Below, in pieces: positions 23,405-33,800 of a stretch of 64,000 nt of DNA. Made by a program: the position numbers and the translations under genes. Below the pieces are notes generated by a model that had not been told where the DNA came from, did no database searches, and saw only the letters and a list, made by a program, of their open reading frames with translations. Numbering within the stretch: the stretch's first letter is position 1; every line of letters begins with the position of its first letter. The stretch comes from Dasypus novemcinctus (Eukaryota > Chordata > Mammalia > Cingulata > Dasypodidae): the NCBI RefSeq assembly GCF_030445035.2, contig NC_080676.1, positions 9,028,940-9,092,939 on the forward strand. The letters are read 5' to 3'.

Positions 23405-24400
23405 TGCGACGGCTTGCTCGGTCGGTAGAGGTGGGGTCTGGCTGCGGACGAGGGGTCGGTCCAGCTCTGGACGAGGGGTCGGTCCCGCTTGGGACGAGGG
23501 GTCGGTCCCACCTGGGATGAGGGGTCGGTCCGGCAGCAGACGAGGGATCGGTCTCACAAGGGGTTGCGCGGTTCGGCTGACGGGGTCGCCCGGCGAAGCC
23601 GGCGACGAAGGGGTCGCCCGGAGAAGCAGGCGACGAACTGGGGACAAGGGAGGCCAGGCCCTTGTCGGGGGCTCTCAGGACTGGAGGGCGCACGGCAGAA
23701 GAACTACCGCGGAGACAAGGTAAACACGCAAGTCCACTTTACTGAGGGAGAGGCAACAGTTTTATAGGGGCTGGGGAAGGCTGATTGGTCGAAGCCACGC
23801 CCTGTTCTGATTGGTTGCCGGCGAAAGGTCAGTGGGCGGTACTGGACGGGGGAGGGGTGGTGGTTAGGGATTGGCTGTCGCTGTTGCTGGGGGAAGGGGC
23901 AGGGTTTAGGGATTGGTGGCTGCTGTTGCTGGGGTGGAGGGCAGACTTGAGTTTCCCGCCCACGCCTGGCTGTTGCTGCTGTCGGGGGAAGGGAAAAGGG
24001 CGGGCTGGATTTTTCCGCCCACACCTGGCTGTTGCTGCTGTCGGGGGAGGGGAAAAGGGCGGGCTGGATTTTTCCGCCCACACCTGGCTGTTGCTGCTGT
24101 CGGGGGAGGGGAAAAGGGCAGACTGGAATTTTCTGCCCTGCGCCTGCGCAGGGAGAAGGAAGAAGAAGGGTGCCGCCCCACAAGGCATCGGGTGGCGCCA
24201 TCTGGGAGGAGGGGCGGCCGCGGAAGCATGGCTGCCGAGAAGGGGAGACCCGAGGGCACTCTGCGCCCATGCCGAGCTTCCTTCAGGGGTGGCGGTGGGC
24301 CCGACCAACCACCCTATTATGGGGGCAGCGGAATTAGGCCTACCGCGGCCGCTCCCCTGCCAGGCCAGCAAACCACACTTCAGCCGGAGGGGTGACCGCA
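23405..24400 (-). repeat. 3' LTR of the retroviral element
   Basis: Matches the right LTR at a constant offset of 2951 bases over its full 996 bp; I found no difference. The same promoter elements are at 23760-23766 (TATA) and 23784-23916 (CCAAT boxes). Confidence 0.88.
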
Positions 24401-24415
24401 TTTCCCCCTTCTTTT
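24401..24415 (-). other. Polypurine tract
   Basis: Minus strand reads AAAAGAAGGGGGAAA immediately before the 3' LTR, the usual site for plus-strand DNA priming. Confidence 0.88.
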
Positions 24416-24429
24416 CAAATAAGGACCAG

Positions 24430-24835
24430 GATGGCAGCAGCAACAAGTAGCTGAGGCCCAAGAGGCAGTAAGCAATGAGGGAAGCGGGGCTGAAGAGGGA
24501 GGTGAGTATGACGGGGATATAAATGTACAATTTAGGGGGTGGTATCTTGCCGTTGCAAGCAAGGGTGGCCAATGTCCAATTCTTGTTGATCTCGGCGGCT
24601 ATAAGATCCATCTGTTGTTAAAAGTCCAGGATGATAGCGCGTTACAGGTGGTTGATCTCTTCTTGGCGGCGAAGAGCGGTAGAGGCAGACTGTGTGATGG
24701 TCTGGAGGATCGCAGCGGTGAGGACAAGTCGCGTCAGGGCACCAGCGACGGTGGTGGCGGCAGCGTCGGGAGTGGTGGAGACGTAGGCGAGGACAATAAG
24801 AAGGCCAAAGTCTTCACGGGTGCGAGAGAGGCCGA
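24430..24835 (-). pseudogene. Broken env transmembrane-subunit remnant
   Basis: An Ala/Thr-rich hydrophobic stretch followed by a polar helix resembles the fusion-peptide side of a betaretrovirus-like transmembrane subunit (24835-24642). After a stop, a hydrophobic membrane-anchor-like stretch is in another frame (about 24611-24440). The ectodomain between is mostly missing. Not functional. Assignment is by pattern only. Confidence 0.55.
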
Positions 24836-25021
24836 TGTTAATGGGGCGGGCCGACATGGGGCGGCCCAATCTGCAACGCAGTAGGGGTTCAAGCGAAAAA
24901 AGGAGGGGGGCGGGGGACGAGAAAGGACGCTTTGGATGGCTGAGAAGAGGAGTGAGGTCGAGACAGGAGGAAGCTCCGCAGAAGTATGGGGAGCTGTTAA
25001 AAGCAGAAACATTATTAGATG

Positions 25022-25225
25022 CTAGAAAGCAGGCCGCAGGCCGGGGAAAGCGGGTTGTGGGCCGTTTTGCGGGCCTGGTGCTGCTTGAGAGCGATGGCGG
25101 CATGGGGGGCCGCGGTTACAGAAGACTTGGGGCTGTTTCAGAGAGATCTTACACCGGTGAGTGTCTAGGAGACCAGCGAGAGCCCGAACTTGTGGGGCTT
25201 GCTTAGCAGATAGGATGTTACCCAT
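25022..25225 (-). pseudogene. Truncated gag (matrix N-terminus) remnant
   Basis: An ATG-Gly-Asn start at 25225 follows the candidate splice donor. The first 30-35 codons have the look of a retroviral matrix domain: an N-terminal Met-Gly suited to myristoylation and a leucine-rich helix. Similarity is lost soon after and the frame stops at 25022. The rest of gag and all of pro and pol are absent, so this is a deletion remnant. Confidence 0.6.
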
Positions 25226-25257
25226 TGCTAATGGCCTTTTGGAGCCGATAAGAAAAG

Positions 25258-25270
25258 GGGCCCTTACCTT
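25258..25270 (-). promoter_or_regulatory. Candidate retroviral major splice donor
   Basis: Minus strand reads AAG|GTAAGGG with GT at 25267-25266, about 40 bases before the gag start codon, the expected location for a retroviral leader donor. Confidence 0.65.
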
Positions 25271-25490
25271 GAGAGCGCGGCGATGGGAGCCGAGGTGCGC
25301 GGTGAGACGAGGGGTCGGAGCCGATGGGACTCCGACGGTGGTCGCGGGCCAAGAGAAGGCCCCGACGAGGGGAGGGCGGGACGACGAGCAGTGGAGCAAG
25401 GCAAAGGGGAGCAAGCACAGAGGGGAGGAGGCAGAGGTGAAGGCAGGGGTGGAGGTGCTCAGGCACGCGCTCCTGAGAGTTTTATTGGCG

Positions 25491-26335
25491 CCTCTTAATC
25501 ATAGCGGGTCGGTATAAGCCCCCGACATGGAAGGAGAAAGCCATCCAGCGATTCTCCCAGACCGCCGTGGATCATATGAGGTCACCAAGGTTCAGGAGCA
25601 GCAATGCAGAGCGAAAAGATAGGGGTGAGAAGAGAGGAGAGCATAGGGCTATGGTAGGGTGACTTCAGACGTGCAAGCGCGTGCTCCCGAGAAATCCAAG
25701 GCTCCTCTTAATCATAGCGGGTCGGTATAAGCCCCCGACATGGAAGGAGAAAGCCATCCAGCGATTCTCCCAGACCGCCGTGGATCGTATGAGGTAGCCA
25801 AGGCTCAGGTAGCAGCAATGTTGCACGAGAGAAGTCCCAAGGTGAGAAGAGAGGAGGGGTAGGGCTGTGGTAGGATTACTTCAGACGTGCAAGCGCACGC
25901 TCCCGAGAAATCCAAGGCTCCTCTTAATCATAGCGGGTCGGTATAAGCCCCCGACATGGAAGGAGAAAGCCATCCAGCGATTCTCCCAGACCGCCGTGGA
26001 TCGTATGAGGTAGCCAAGGCTCAGGTAGCAGCAATGTTGCACGAGAGAAGTCCCAAGGTGAGAAGAGGGGAGGGCGTAGGGCTGTGGTAGGATTACTTCA
26101 GACGTGCAAGGGCGCACTCCCGAGAAATCCAAGGCTCCTCTTAATCATAGCGGGTCGGTATAAGCCCCCGACATGGAAGGAGAAAGCCATCCAGCGATTC
26201 TCCCAGACCGCCGTGGATCGTATGAGGTAGCCAAGGCTCAGGTAGCAGCAATGTTGCACGAGAGAAGTCCCACGGTGAGAAGAGAGGAGGGGGGGGCTGC
26301 CAGGTTATGGAGTGAGGCTGTGGTGGGGTTGCCTT
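25491..26335 (-). repeat. Four-copy ~215 bp tandem array in the retroviral leader
   Basis: The block 'cctcttaatcatagcgggtc' starts at 25491, 25704, 25920 and 26137, i.e. periods of 213, 216 and 217 bases. Each unit also holds 'ataagcccccgacatggaag' and 'cgattctcccagaccgccgt'. The array lies between the primer-binding site and the splice donor. Units differ by a few substitutions. Confidence 0.9.
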
Positions 26336-26353
26336 GCCCCACGTTGGGCGCCA
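26336..26353 (-). other. Primer-binding site, tRNA-Lys(1,2) type
   Basis: Minus strand reads TGGCGCCCAACGTGGGGC two bases inside the 5' LTR, complementary to the 3' end of tRNA-Lys(1,2). This primer is typical of betaretroviruses and fixes the element's orientation. Confidence 0.92.
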
Positions 26354-26355
26354 AC

Positions 26356-27351
26356 TGCGACGGCTTGCTCGGTCGGTAGAGGTGGGGTCTGGCTGCGGAC
26401 GAGGGGTCGGTCCAGCTCTGGACGAGGGGTCGGTCCCGCTTGGGACGAGGGGTCGGTCCCACCTGGGATGAGGGGTCGGTCCGGCAGCAGACGAGGGATC
26501 GGTCTCACAAGGGGTTGCGCGGTTCGGCTGACGGGGTCGCCCGGCGAAGCCGGCGACGAAGGGGTCGCCCGGAGAAGCAGGCGACGAACTGGGGACAAGG
26601 GAGGCCAGGCCCTTGTCGGGGGCTCTCAGGACTGGAGGGCGCACGGCAGAAGAACTACCGCGGAGACAAGGTAAACACGCAAGTCCACTTTACTGAGGGA
26701 GAGGCAACAGTTTTATAGGGGCTGGGGAAGGCTGATTGGTCGAAGCCACGCCCTGTTCTGATTGGTTGCCGGCGAAAGGTCAGTGGGCGGTACTGGACGG
26801 GGGAGGGGTGGTGGTTAGGGATTGGCTGTCGCTGTTGCTGGGGGAAGGGGCAGGGTTTAGGGATTGGTGGCTGCTGTTGCTGGGGTGGAGGGCAGACTTG
26901 AGTTTCCCGCCCACGCCTGGCTGTTGCTGCTGTCGGGGGAAGGGAAAAGGGCGGGCTGGATTTTTCCGCCCACACCTGGCTGTTGCTGCTGTCGGGGGAG
27001 GGGAAAAGGGCGGGCTGGATTTTTCCGCCCACACCTGGCTGTTGCTGCTGTCGGGGGAGGGGAAAAGGGCAGACTGGAATTTTCTGCCCTGCGCCTGCGC
27101 AGGGAGAAGGAAGAAGAAGGGTGCCGCCCCACAAGGCATCGGGTGGCGCCATCTGGGAGGAGGGGCGGCCGCGGAAGCATGGCTGCCGAGAAGGGGAGAC
27201 CCGAGGGCACTCTGCGCCCATGCCGAGCTTCCTTCAGGGGTGGCGGTGGGCCCGACCAACCACCCTATTATGGGGGCAGCGGAATTAGGCCTACCGCGGC
27301 CGCTCCCCTGCCAGGCCAGCAAACCACACTTCAGCCGGAGGGGTGACCGCA
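26356..27351 (-). repeat. 5' LTR of the retroviral element
   Basis: On the minus strand U3 runs from 27351. It holds three 59 bp tandem units (26908-27084), four CCAAT boxes (plus-strand ATTGG at 26863, 26821, 26761, 26735) and TATAAAA (26717-26711). An AGTAAA polyadenylation-like signal (26694-26689) lies just after the TATA box, so R is expected to start near 26685 (inferred). U5 contains five ~23 bp GACGAGGGGTCGGTCC-type units (26398-26507). Confidence 0.85.
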
Positions 27352-29169
27352 CAAAGCTTTAAAACATTTTTCATTTTATTAATACACCAATTTATTTTTA
27401 CTTTATTTTAGTATTTCTAAATTATTATGAATTCTATTTCTAAACTTTAAACCCATCACTGTATTTCAATTTCCTATTTTAGGCAAAATATTTGACTTCA
27501 TAGTTGAATTTGGCAATATATTAGACTTCAGATTTGAAGAAGTTTTGAACCACAGAGAGGTCCAACTATGGCAGATGAGGAACTCTGGCTTGGGGTGTTA
27601 TTGATGGGGGTCACATGAGTGGGGGGGAGTTCTCCAGGGCATGTATATAGGGTACATAAAAATGTACTGATATATATTGGGTATTTTTATAGTAGTTACA
27701 GTTACAAACATCAACTGAGGAAGTGCTGAGTTCCTACCCAGGGCAGCTCTGTCACATTCCCTAATGAAACAACAATAATCCCCCAAGTGCAACAACAAAA
27801 ATCAACATGGAAGGATGGTCCAATAATGAGCTCTTGATACTGATGACTATGATTAGGAGCCTGTGTGCCTGAAATATGAACTAGGCCTAGAGCTACAGGG
27901 TTCCTAAGAGTTACCTCCTGAAGGCCTCCATGTTGCTCAAATGTGGCCAATCTCTAAGCCAAACTCAGTATGTAAATGCATTACCTTCCCCCCAGTGTGG
28001 GACATGACTCCCAGGGATGAGCCTCCCTCGTGCCAAGGGATTACTACCAATCACTAACTGGTGATGCAACAAGAAAAAGACCTTGAATAAAAGGGTCAGC
28101 TCAGTCCAGCAGAATATCTCAGCCTACATATTGGATGAAGTGTTAAAAACTGTTTTTTGACCTTGAATAAAAAGGGGAAATGGTAAAGTCAAAAGAGTTT
28201 ATATTGGTAAGAGTCTTCCAAGAAGAGTCAGGAGGTCATCAGAGGGGTCACACTTATGCACGCCTCAGCAGGACCCCAGAGAGAGACAAGGTAAATACAA
28301 CCCTAGGTGCTGGTTCTTCTGAAGGCTATGGAGAGCCACAGGGTATAGGGTCATGTCAGATGGATTTGGAGTTCTGTGCTGTGTCAGAGGGCCCTACTTT
28401 GGAATTTGTGCTCCTGAGTGTGATAGAGCTAGACTCAGATGTAACCTTCCTACACACGCCTCTTGTCACTTTTACTGAACATGTGGTTGGTGCTAGGGAT
28501 AGTGCATACTCAGGGGACTTGAATCTCTGGACTGTCCATGTGCCAACTGGGCCCTGAGCCTCAGCAGAGTTGCAACTCCTACTCTGGTTCATTGGACTTA
28601 CCCAGGTCAACTAACAGGGAAGTGAAGATGGTCAAACACCACACTAGGGAATCAAGAGTGCCTACATCTGTAAGCAGAGGAATTGCATCCATCATCCATG
28701 TGGAATCTGAGCACCTTCTTGATCTAGAGGTGGAGGGGACATCACCATCCCAGGGTCCACAGAATGGAGGAATAAAATATGGATTAGAGTGGACTTACTG
28801 ATATTCTACTATAAAACTATTGTGACTAGGAGTAGAAGAAATTGTAGCATAGAGAAGGAGAAAGTGACCACAGTAGTTGCTGAGGGCAGGGAGAGGGAAG
28901 AAGAGATGTGATGTGGGGTCATTTTGGGGACTTGGAGTTGTCCTAAATGATATTGCAGGGTCAGATTATGGACTTTATATATCCTACCTTAACCCACTGA
29001 ATGCACTGGGGGATAGTGTGAACTACAGGGTAAACTATTATCTATGTGGTGCAGCAGTGCTCCAGAATGTGTTCACCAAGTGCAATGAGTGTGCCACAAT
29101 GATGGAGGAGGTTGTTGGTGCAGGAGGAGTGGGGTGGGGGGGTGGGAGGCATATGGGAACCTCTTATAT
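27352..29169 (+). mobile_element. L1-B 3'UTR, distal part
   Basis: Resumes L1 3'UTR sequence after the retroviral duplication and is collinear with L1-A 13900-15640. It contains an open frame of 125 codons (28180-28557) that overlaps a similar frame in L1-A. It stops where L1-C inserted (duplication cctcttatat, 29160-29169). Confidence 0.75.
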
Positions 29170-29689
29170 ATATTTTAATTTTTTAAAAATAAAGTTAATA
29201 GATCACAAGGAATGTTACATTAAAAAACATTTTTTAAAAAACATAAGAGGTTCCAATATAACCCACTCCCCACCCCTCACATCATTTTTGTACATCGTAT
29301 TTTTTTAGGATATACACGTCACAAAAAAAATTTACACTAAAAAATATAGTAGGAGTCACCACTCTGCTGAGGCTCAGGGTCCAACTGGCACATGGGCAGT
29401 CCAAAGATTCAAGTCTCCTGAGTATGGATCATCCCTAGCACCATCCACAGGTTCAGTAAAAGTGACAGAAGAGGCATGTGTAGAAAAGTCATATCTGAGT
29501 CCAGCTCGGTCACATTCAGGAGCACAAATTCCAAAGTAAGGCCCTCTGACACAGCACAGAGCTCCAAATCCATCTGCCATGACTATATACTGTGTGGATC
29601 TCCATAGCCCCAGGAGAACCAGTACATAGGGTTGTATCTACTCTGGCTTTTTCTGAGGTATGCATAAGCACAACCCCTCTGATTGCGGA
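29170..29689 (-). mobile_element. L1-C 3'UTR, distal part and tail
   Basis: Reverse complement matches L1-B 28230-28570 (SGDLNLWT-encoding region) and the L1 terminus (aatgtaacattccttgtgatc). Confidence 0.75.
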
Positions 29690-30215
29690 AATACAAAGGA
29701 AAATGGATACTGGCCCCTTGGGTTAATGACACTTATACAAAAGAATTTGTGGAAAATATTTCTTGGAATTGCACCTATTTATGAATGGGTGGATAATAAA
29801 AATAAGACAGGACAGTATTTGACCTTTAATCAACCATATCATCTTAAAGCCTGTGTTAGAGATCCATTTGTTTTCATAACTGATAAGATAACTATTAAAG
29901 AATGACATTTATGAAAATGGTGCCTTGTATACTTGTCTATCAGAAAGTGTGTTGCAGGATGGAGAAACAATAATGATGGCAAGAAGAAGAGGCATTTGGA
30001 TACCTGTAAGAATGATGTGGATTTGGCAATCCTCTCCTGAAAGCCAGTTGCTGCTTCACTTGGGACAAGAATTTCTGAAGCGAACAAGATGCTTTATTGG
30101 ACTGCTTATTATAAGCATTTTGGTACTAATTGGAATCATTACAGCTGCTGCTACTGCTGCAGTAGTTTTACATGAAGCAGTACAAACACAACAATATGTA
30201 TATGATTGGCAGTAT
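29690..30215 (+). pseudogene. Retroviral env fragment (surface/transmembrane junction)
   Basis: Two successive frames (29660-29905 and 29925-30233) read like the end of a betaretrovirus-like (HERV-K-type) surface subunit: Trp-Ile-Pro-Val and Trp-x-Ser-Ser-Pro motifs, then a basic KRTR cleavage-like site near 30080-30091. A hydrophobic Ala/Thr-rich fusion-peptide stretch follows. A stop and frame change near 29905 break it. It ends abruptly in L1 3'UTR sequence near 30205. It shares no close similarity that I can see with the env remnant at 24430-24835. Non-functional fragment. Confidence 0.65.
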
Positions 30216-30424
30216 ATTAGGATTCTTTGTTGAAGAAGTTTTGGACCACAGAGAGGTTCAACTATGGCAGATGAGGAACTCTGGTGGGGAGTGTTATTGA
30301 TGGGGGCACACAGGAGGGAGGGAGTTCTCCAGGACATGTATATAGGGAACATAAATATGTTAGGATATATGTTGGATTTTTTTAGTAGTTACAGTTACAA
30401 ACGTCACCTGAGGGAGTGCTGGAT
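30206..30424 (+). mobile_element. L1 3'UTR segment, inverted within L1-C
   Basis: Matches L1-B 27520-27735 (gaagaagttttggaccacagagagg) on the + strand, although L1-C is on the minus strand. Together with the env fragment it forms an inverted block. Confidence 0.75.
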
Positions 30425-30821
30425 TCCCTAGAAGCTTGCCCCTATACCATTTGCCTGCCCCCCCCAAACACCTTAAACGTGTGATCCTTCCTTATTATAT
30501 TTCTAAAGAATTCTCTCAACAGTATAGTTTCAACCATATACCTGACATTCTCCCATATTCAACTGTTCCCACCAGCCCTCCCCCTAATTCCTTAGGTCAT
30601 CTGACCCATCCTCCCAATCCTAGCCCCCTCAAGCCCACACAGCCCCACCCAAAGGTATCCCTATGCCCCCATCTTATCCCTCCCCTGTACAAATACTTAC
30701 CTCCAACTTGTCATAGACTTCACCCATGTAGGTGTCAGCATGCAACCTTCCTCAAACCCCCAGATTCCTTTCAGCCTCTCTTCCACTCTTTAGCTCTCTG
30801 AGACAGCTCGGGTTGCTTGTT
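30425..30821 (-). mobile_element. L1-C 3'UTR, proximal part
   Basis: Its reverse complement matches L1-A 9996-10260 (gtatttgtacagggaaggg; ggtggggct...gggcttgagg), so the C-rich open frame on the + strand here is antisense L1 3'UTR, not a gene. Confidence 0.75.
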
Positions 30822-33800
30822 TCATATCAGAGAGGACTTGTAGTATTTGTACTTCAATGCTTGGCTTGCTTCACTGAACATAAGGTCCTCAAGATTCATC
30901 CATGTTATCACATGTGCTTGTACTGTATTCCTTCTTATAGCTGAGTAGTATTCCATTGTATGTATATACCACATTTTATTTAACCATTCACCTGTTGATG
31001 GGCATTTGGGTTGATTCCAACTTTTGGCAATAGTGTATAATGCTGCTTTGAACATTGGTGAACCTATATCGATTTGTGTCCTTATTTTCAGATCTTCTGG
31101 GTATATACCCAGCAGTGGAATTGCTGGGTCATATGGTAAATCTATAGTTAACTTTTTGAGAAACTGCCAAACTCTCCTCCAGAATGGCTGGATCCTTCTG
31201 TATTCCCACCAGCAGTGGATGAGTGTTCCCATTCCTCCACATCCTCTCCAGCAATTGTAGTCTTCTGATTTTTGATAGCTGCCCATCTTATGGGAGTAAG
31301 ATGGTATCTCATTGTAGTTTACATTTGCATTTCCCTCATAGCTAGTGATTTTGAGCATTTTTTCATGTGCTTTTTAGCAATTTGTATTTTTTCTTTGGAG
31401 AAGCATCTGTTCAAATCTTCTTCCCATTTTTTAAATGGGTTGTTTGTCTTTTTATTTTTGAAATATAAGAGTTCTTTATATATGCAGGATAAAAGTCTCC
31501 TATCAGATATATGGTTACCAAGTATTTTCTCCCTTTGGGTAGGCTCTCTTTTCACTTTCATGACAAACTCCTTCGAGGTGCAGAAGGCTTTAATTTTGAG
31601 GAAGTTCCATTTATCTATTTGTTCTTTCGCTGCTCGTGCTTTGGGTGTGAAATTCATGAAGCTATTTCCTATTACAAGGTCCTGTAGATGCTTCCCTACA
31701 TTGTTTTCCAAGATCTTTTTTTTTTAAAGAATTATTTATTTAATTCCCCCCCCCGCCCCCCCGCAGTTGTCTGTTCTCTGTGTCTATTTGCTGCGTCTTG
31801 TTTCTTTGTCCGCTTCTGTTGTCATCAGCGGCACGGGAAGTGTGGGCAGCACCATTCCTGGGCAGGCTGCACTTTCTTTTGCACTGGGCGGCTCTCCTTA
31901 CGGGGCACACTCCTTGCACGTGGGGCTCCCCTATGCAGGGGACACCCTGTGTGGCACGGCACTCCTTGCACGCATCAGCACTGCACATGGGCCATCTCCA
32001 TAGGTCAAGGAGGCCCGGGGTTTGAACCCCAGACCTCCCATGTGGTAGACAGACACCCTAACCACTGGGCCAAGTCCATTTCCCTCCAAGATCTTTATGG
32101 TCTTGGCTCTTACATTTAGGTCTTTGATCCATCTTGAGTTGATTTTTGCATAAGGTGTGAGATGATAATCCTCTTTCCTTCTTTTGCATATTGATATCGA
32201 ATTCATTAGACACCATTTGTTGAAGAAGCCATTCTCTCCCAGTTGAGTGGGCTTGGTAGCCTTGTCGAATATCAGATGACTGTATATATGAGGATCTTTA
32301 TTAGAACTCTCAATTCAGTGCCATTGGTCAGTGTGTCTATCCTTGTGCCAATACCATGCCGTTTTCACTATCGTAGCTTTGTAGTATGTTTTGAAGCCTG
32401 ATAGTGTGATTCTTCCAGTTTCATTTTTCTTTTTCAATATGTCCTTGGCTATTTGAGGCTGCTTTATTTTCCAAATAAATTTCATAGCTAGTTTTTCTAG
32501 TTCACTAAAAAATGCTGTGTTGATTTTTATTGGGATTGCATTGAATCTGTAGATTGGATTCAGTAGGATAGACATCTTAATAATACTTAGTCTTCCTATC
32601 CATGAACAGGGAATATTATTCCATTTGTTTAGGTCTTCTTTGATTTCCTTGAACAGTTTTGTGTAGTTTTCTGTGTATAAGTCTTTTACATCTTTAGTTA
32701 AATTTATTCCTAGGTATCTGATTTTTTATTTACTATTGTAAATAGTATTTGTTTCTTGATTTCCTCCTGATCTTGCTCATTATTGGTGTACAGAAATGCT
32801 ACTGATTTTTGTGCATTGATCTTATACCCTGTGACTTTACTGAACTCATTTATAAGTTCTAGAAGCTTTGTTGTAGACTTCTTGGGACTTTCTATGTATA
32901 GAATCATGTCATCTGCAAATAGTGAAATTTTGACTTCTTCCTTTCCTGTTTGGATCCCTTCCATATCTGGGTCTTGCCTCAGTGCTTGAGCAAGTACTTT
33001 TAACACAATGTTAAATAGAAGGGGTGGCAGTGGGCATCCATGCCTTGTTCCTGATCTTTGAGGGAAAGATTTTAGGATTTCACCATTGTAAATGATGTTA
33101 GCTGTGGGTTTTCCATATATACCCTTTATTATGTTTAGAAAGCTTCCTTCTCTTCCTATCTTTTGCAGTGTTTTTATCAAGAAAGTGTGCTGCATTTTGT
33201 CTAATGCTTTTTCTGCATGTATAGATATGATCGTGTGATTTTTTGCCTTCAATCTGTTAATGTGGTGTATTACATTAATTGATTTACTTATGTTGAACCA
33301 TCCTTGCATACCAGGAATGAAGTCCACTTGGTTGTGGTGTATAATTTGGTTAATGTGTTGTTGAATACAATTAACAGGTATTTTGTTGAGGATTTTCACA
33401 TCTAGGTTCATTAGAGAGATTGGTCTGTAATTTTCTTTTCTTGTGGTGTCTTTGTTTGGCTTTGGTGTTAGGGTAATGTTGGCATCATAAAATAAATTAG
33501 GCAATGTTCCTTCTATTTCAGTTTTTGAAAAGATTTTACACAAAATTGGTGTTATTTCTTTCTGGAATGTTTGGTAGAATCCACCTATGAAGCCATCTGG
33601 CCCAGGGCTCTTCTTAGTTGGGAGGTTTTTAATGACTGAGTCTATCTCTTTACTTGTGATTGGTTTGTTGAGATCATCGATTTCTTCTTTTGTCAATGTA
33701 GGCTGCTTATGTGTTTCTAGGAATTTGTCCATTTCCTCTAAATTGTCTTTCTTGTTGGAATACAATTTTTCAAAGTATCCTTTATGATAGTCTTTATTTC

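Larger units (their letters stand above)
23405..27351 (-). mobile_element. Young non-autonomous class II endogenous retrovirus
   Basis: Two 996 bp direct repeats (23405-24400, 26356-27351) begin TG and end CA and flank 1955 internal bases. A 6 bp target-site duplication, caaagc, borders it (23399-23404, 27352-27357); six bases is usual for betaretrovirus-like elements. The minus orientation follows from the primer-binding site next to the right repeat and the polypurine tract next to the left one. The interior keeps a repeat-rich leader, a splice donor, a short gag start and a broken env transmembrane part, but no pro or pol. By eye the two LTRs show no differences or indels, so the insertion is recent. 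It sits in the 3'UTR of L1-B. Replication would need proteins supplied by another element. Confidence 0.92.

Noticed and set aside
23829..24611. 260-codon and similar frames across the LTRs
   Set aside because: They translate tandem LTR repeats (poly-Gln/Pro stretches) and recur identically in both LTRs; not genes.
25491..26335. CRISPR-like array
   Set aside because: Units are contiguous ~215 bp tandem repeats inside a retroviral leader in a mammalian genome.
30436..30801. Pro-rich 121-codon open frame
   Set aside because: Its reverse complement matches L1 3'UTR at 9996-10260, so it is antisense repeat sequence.
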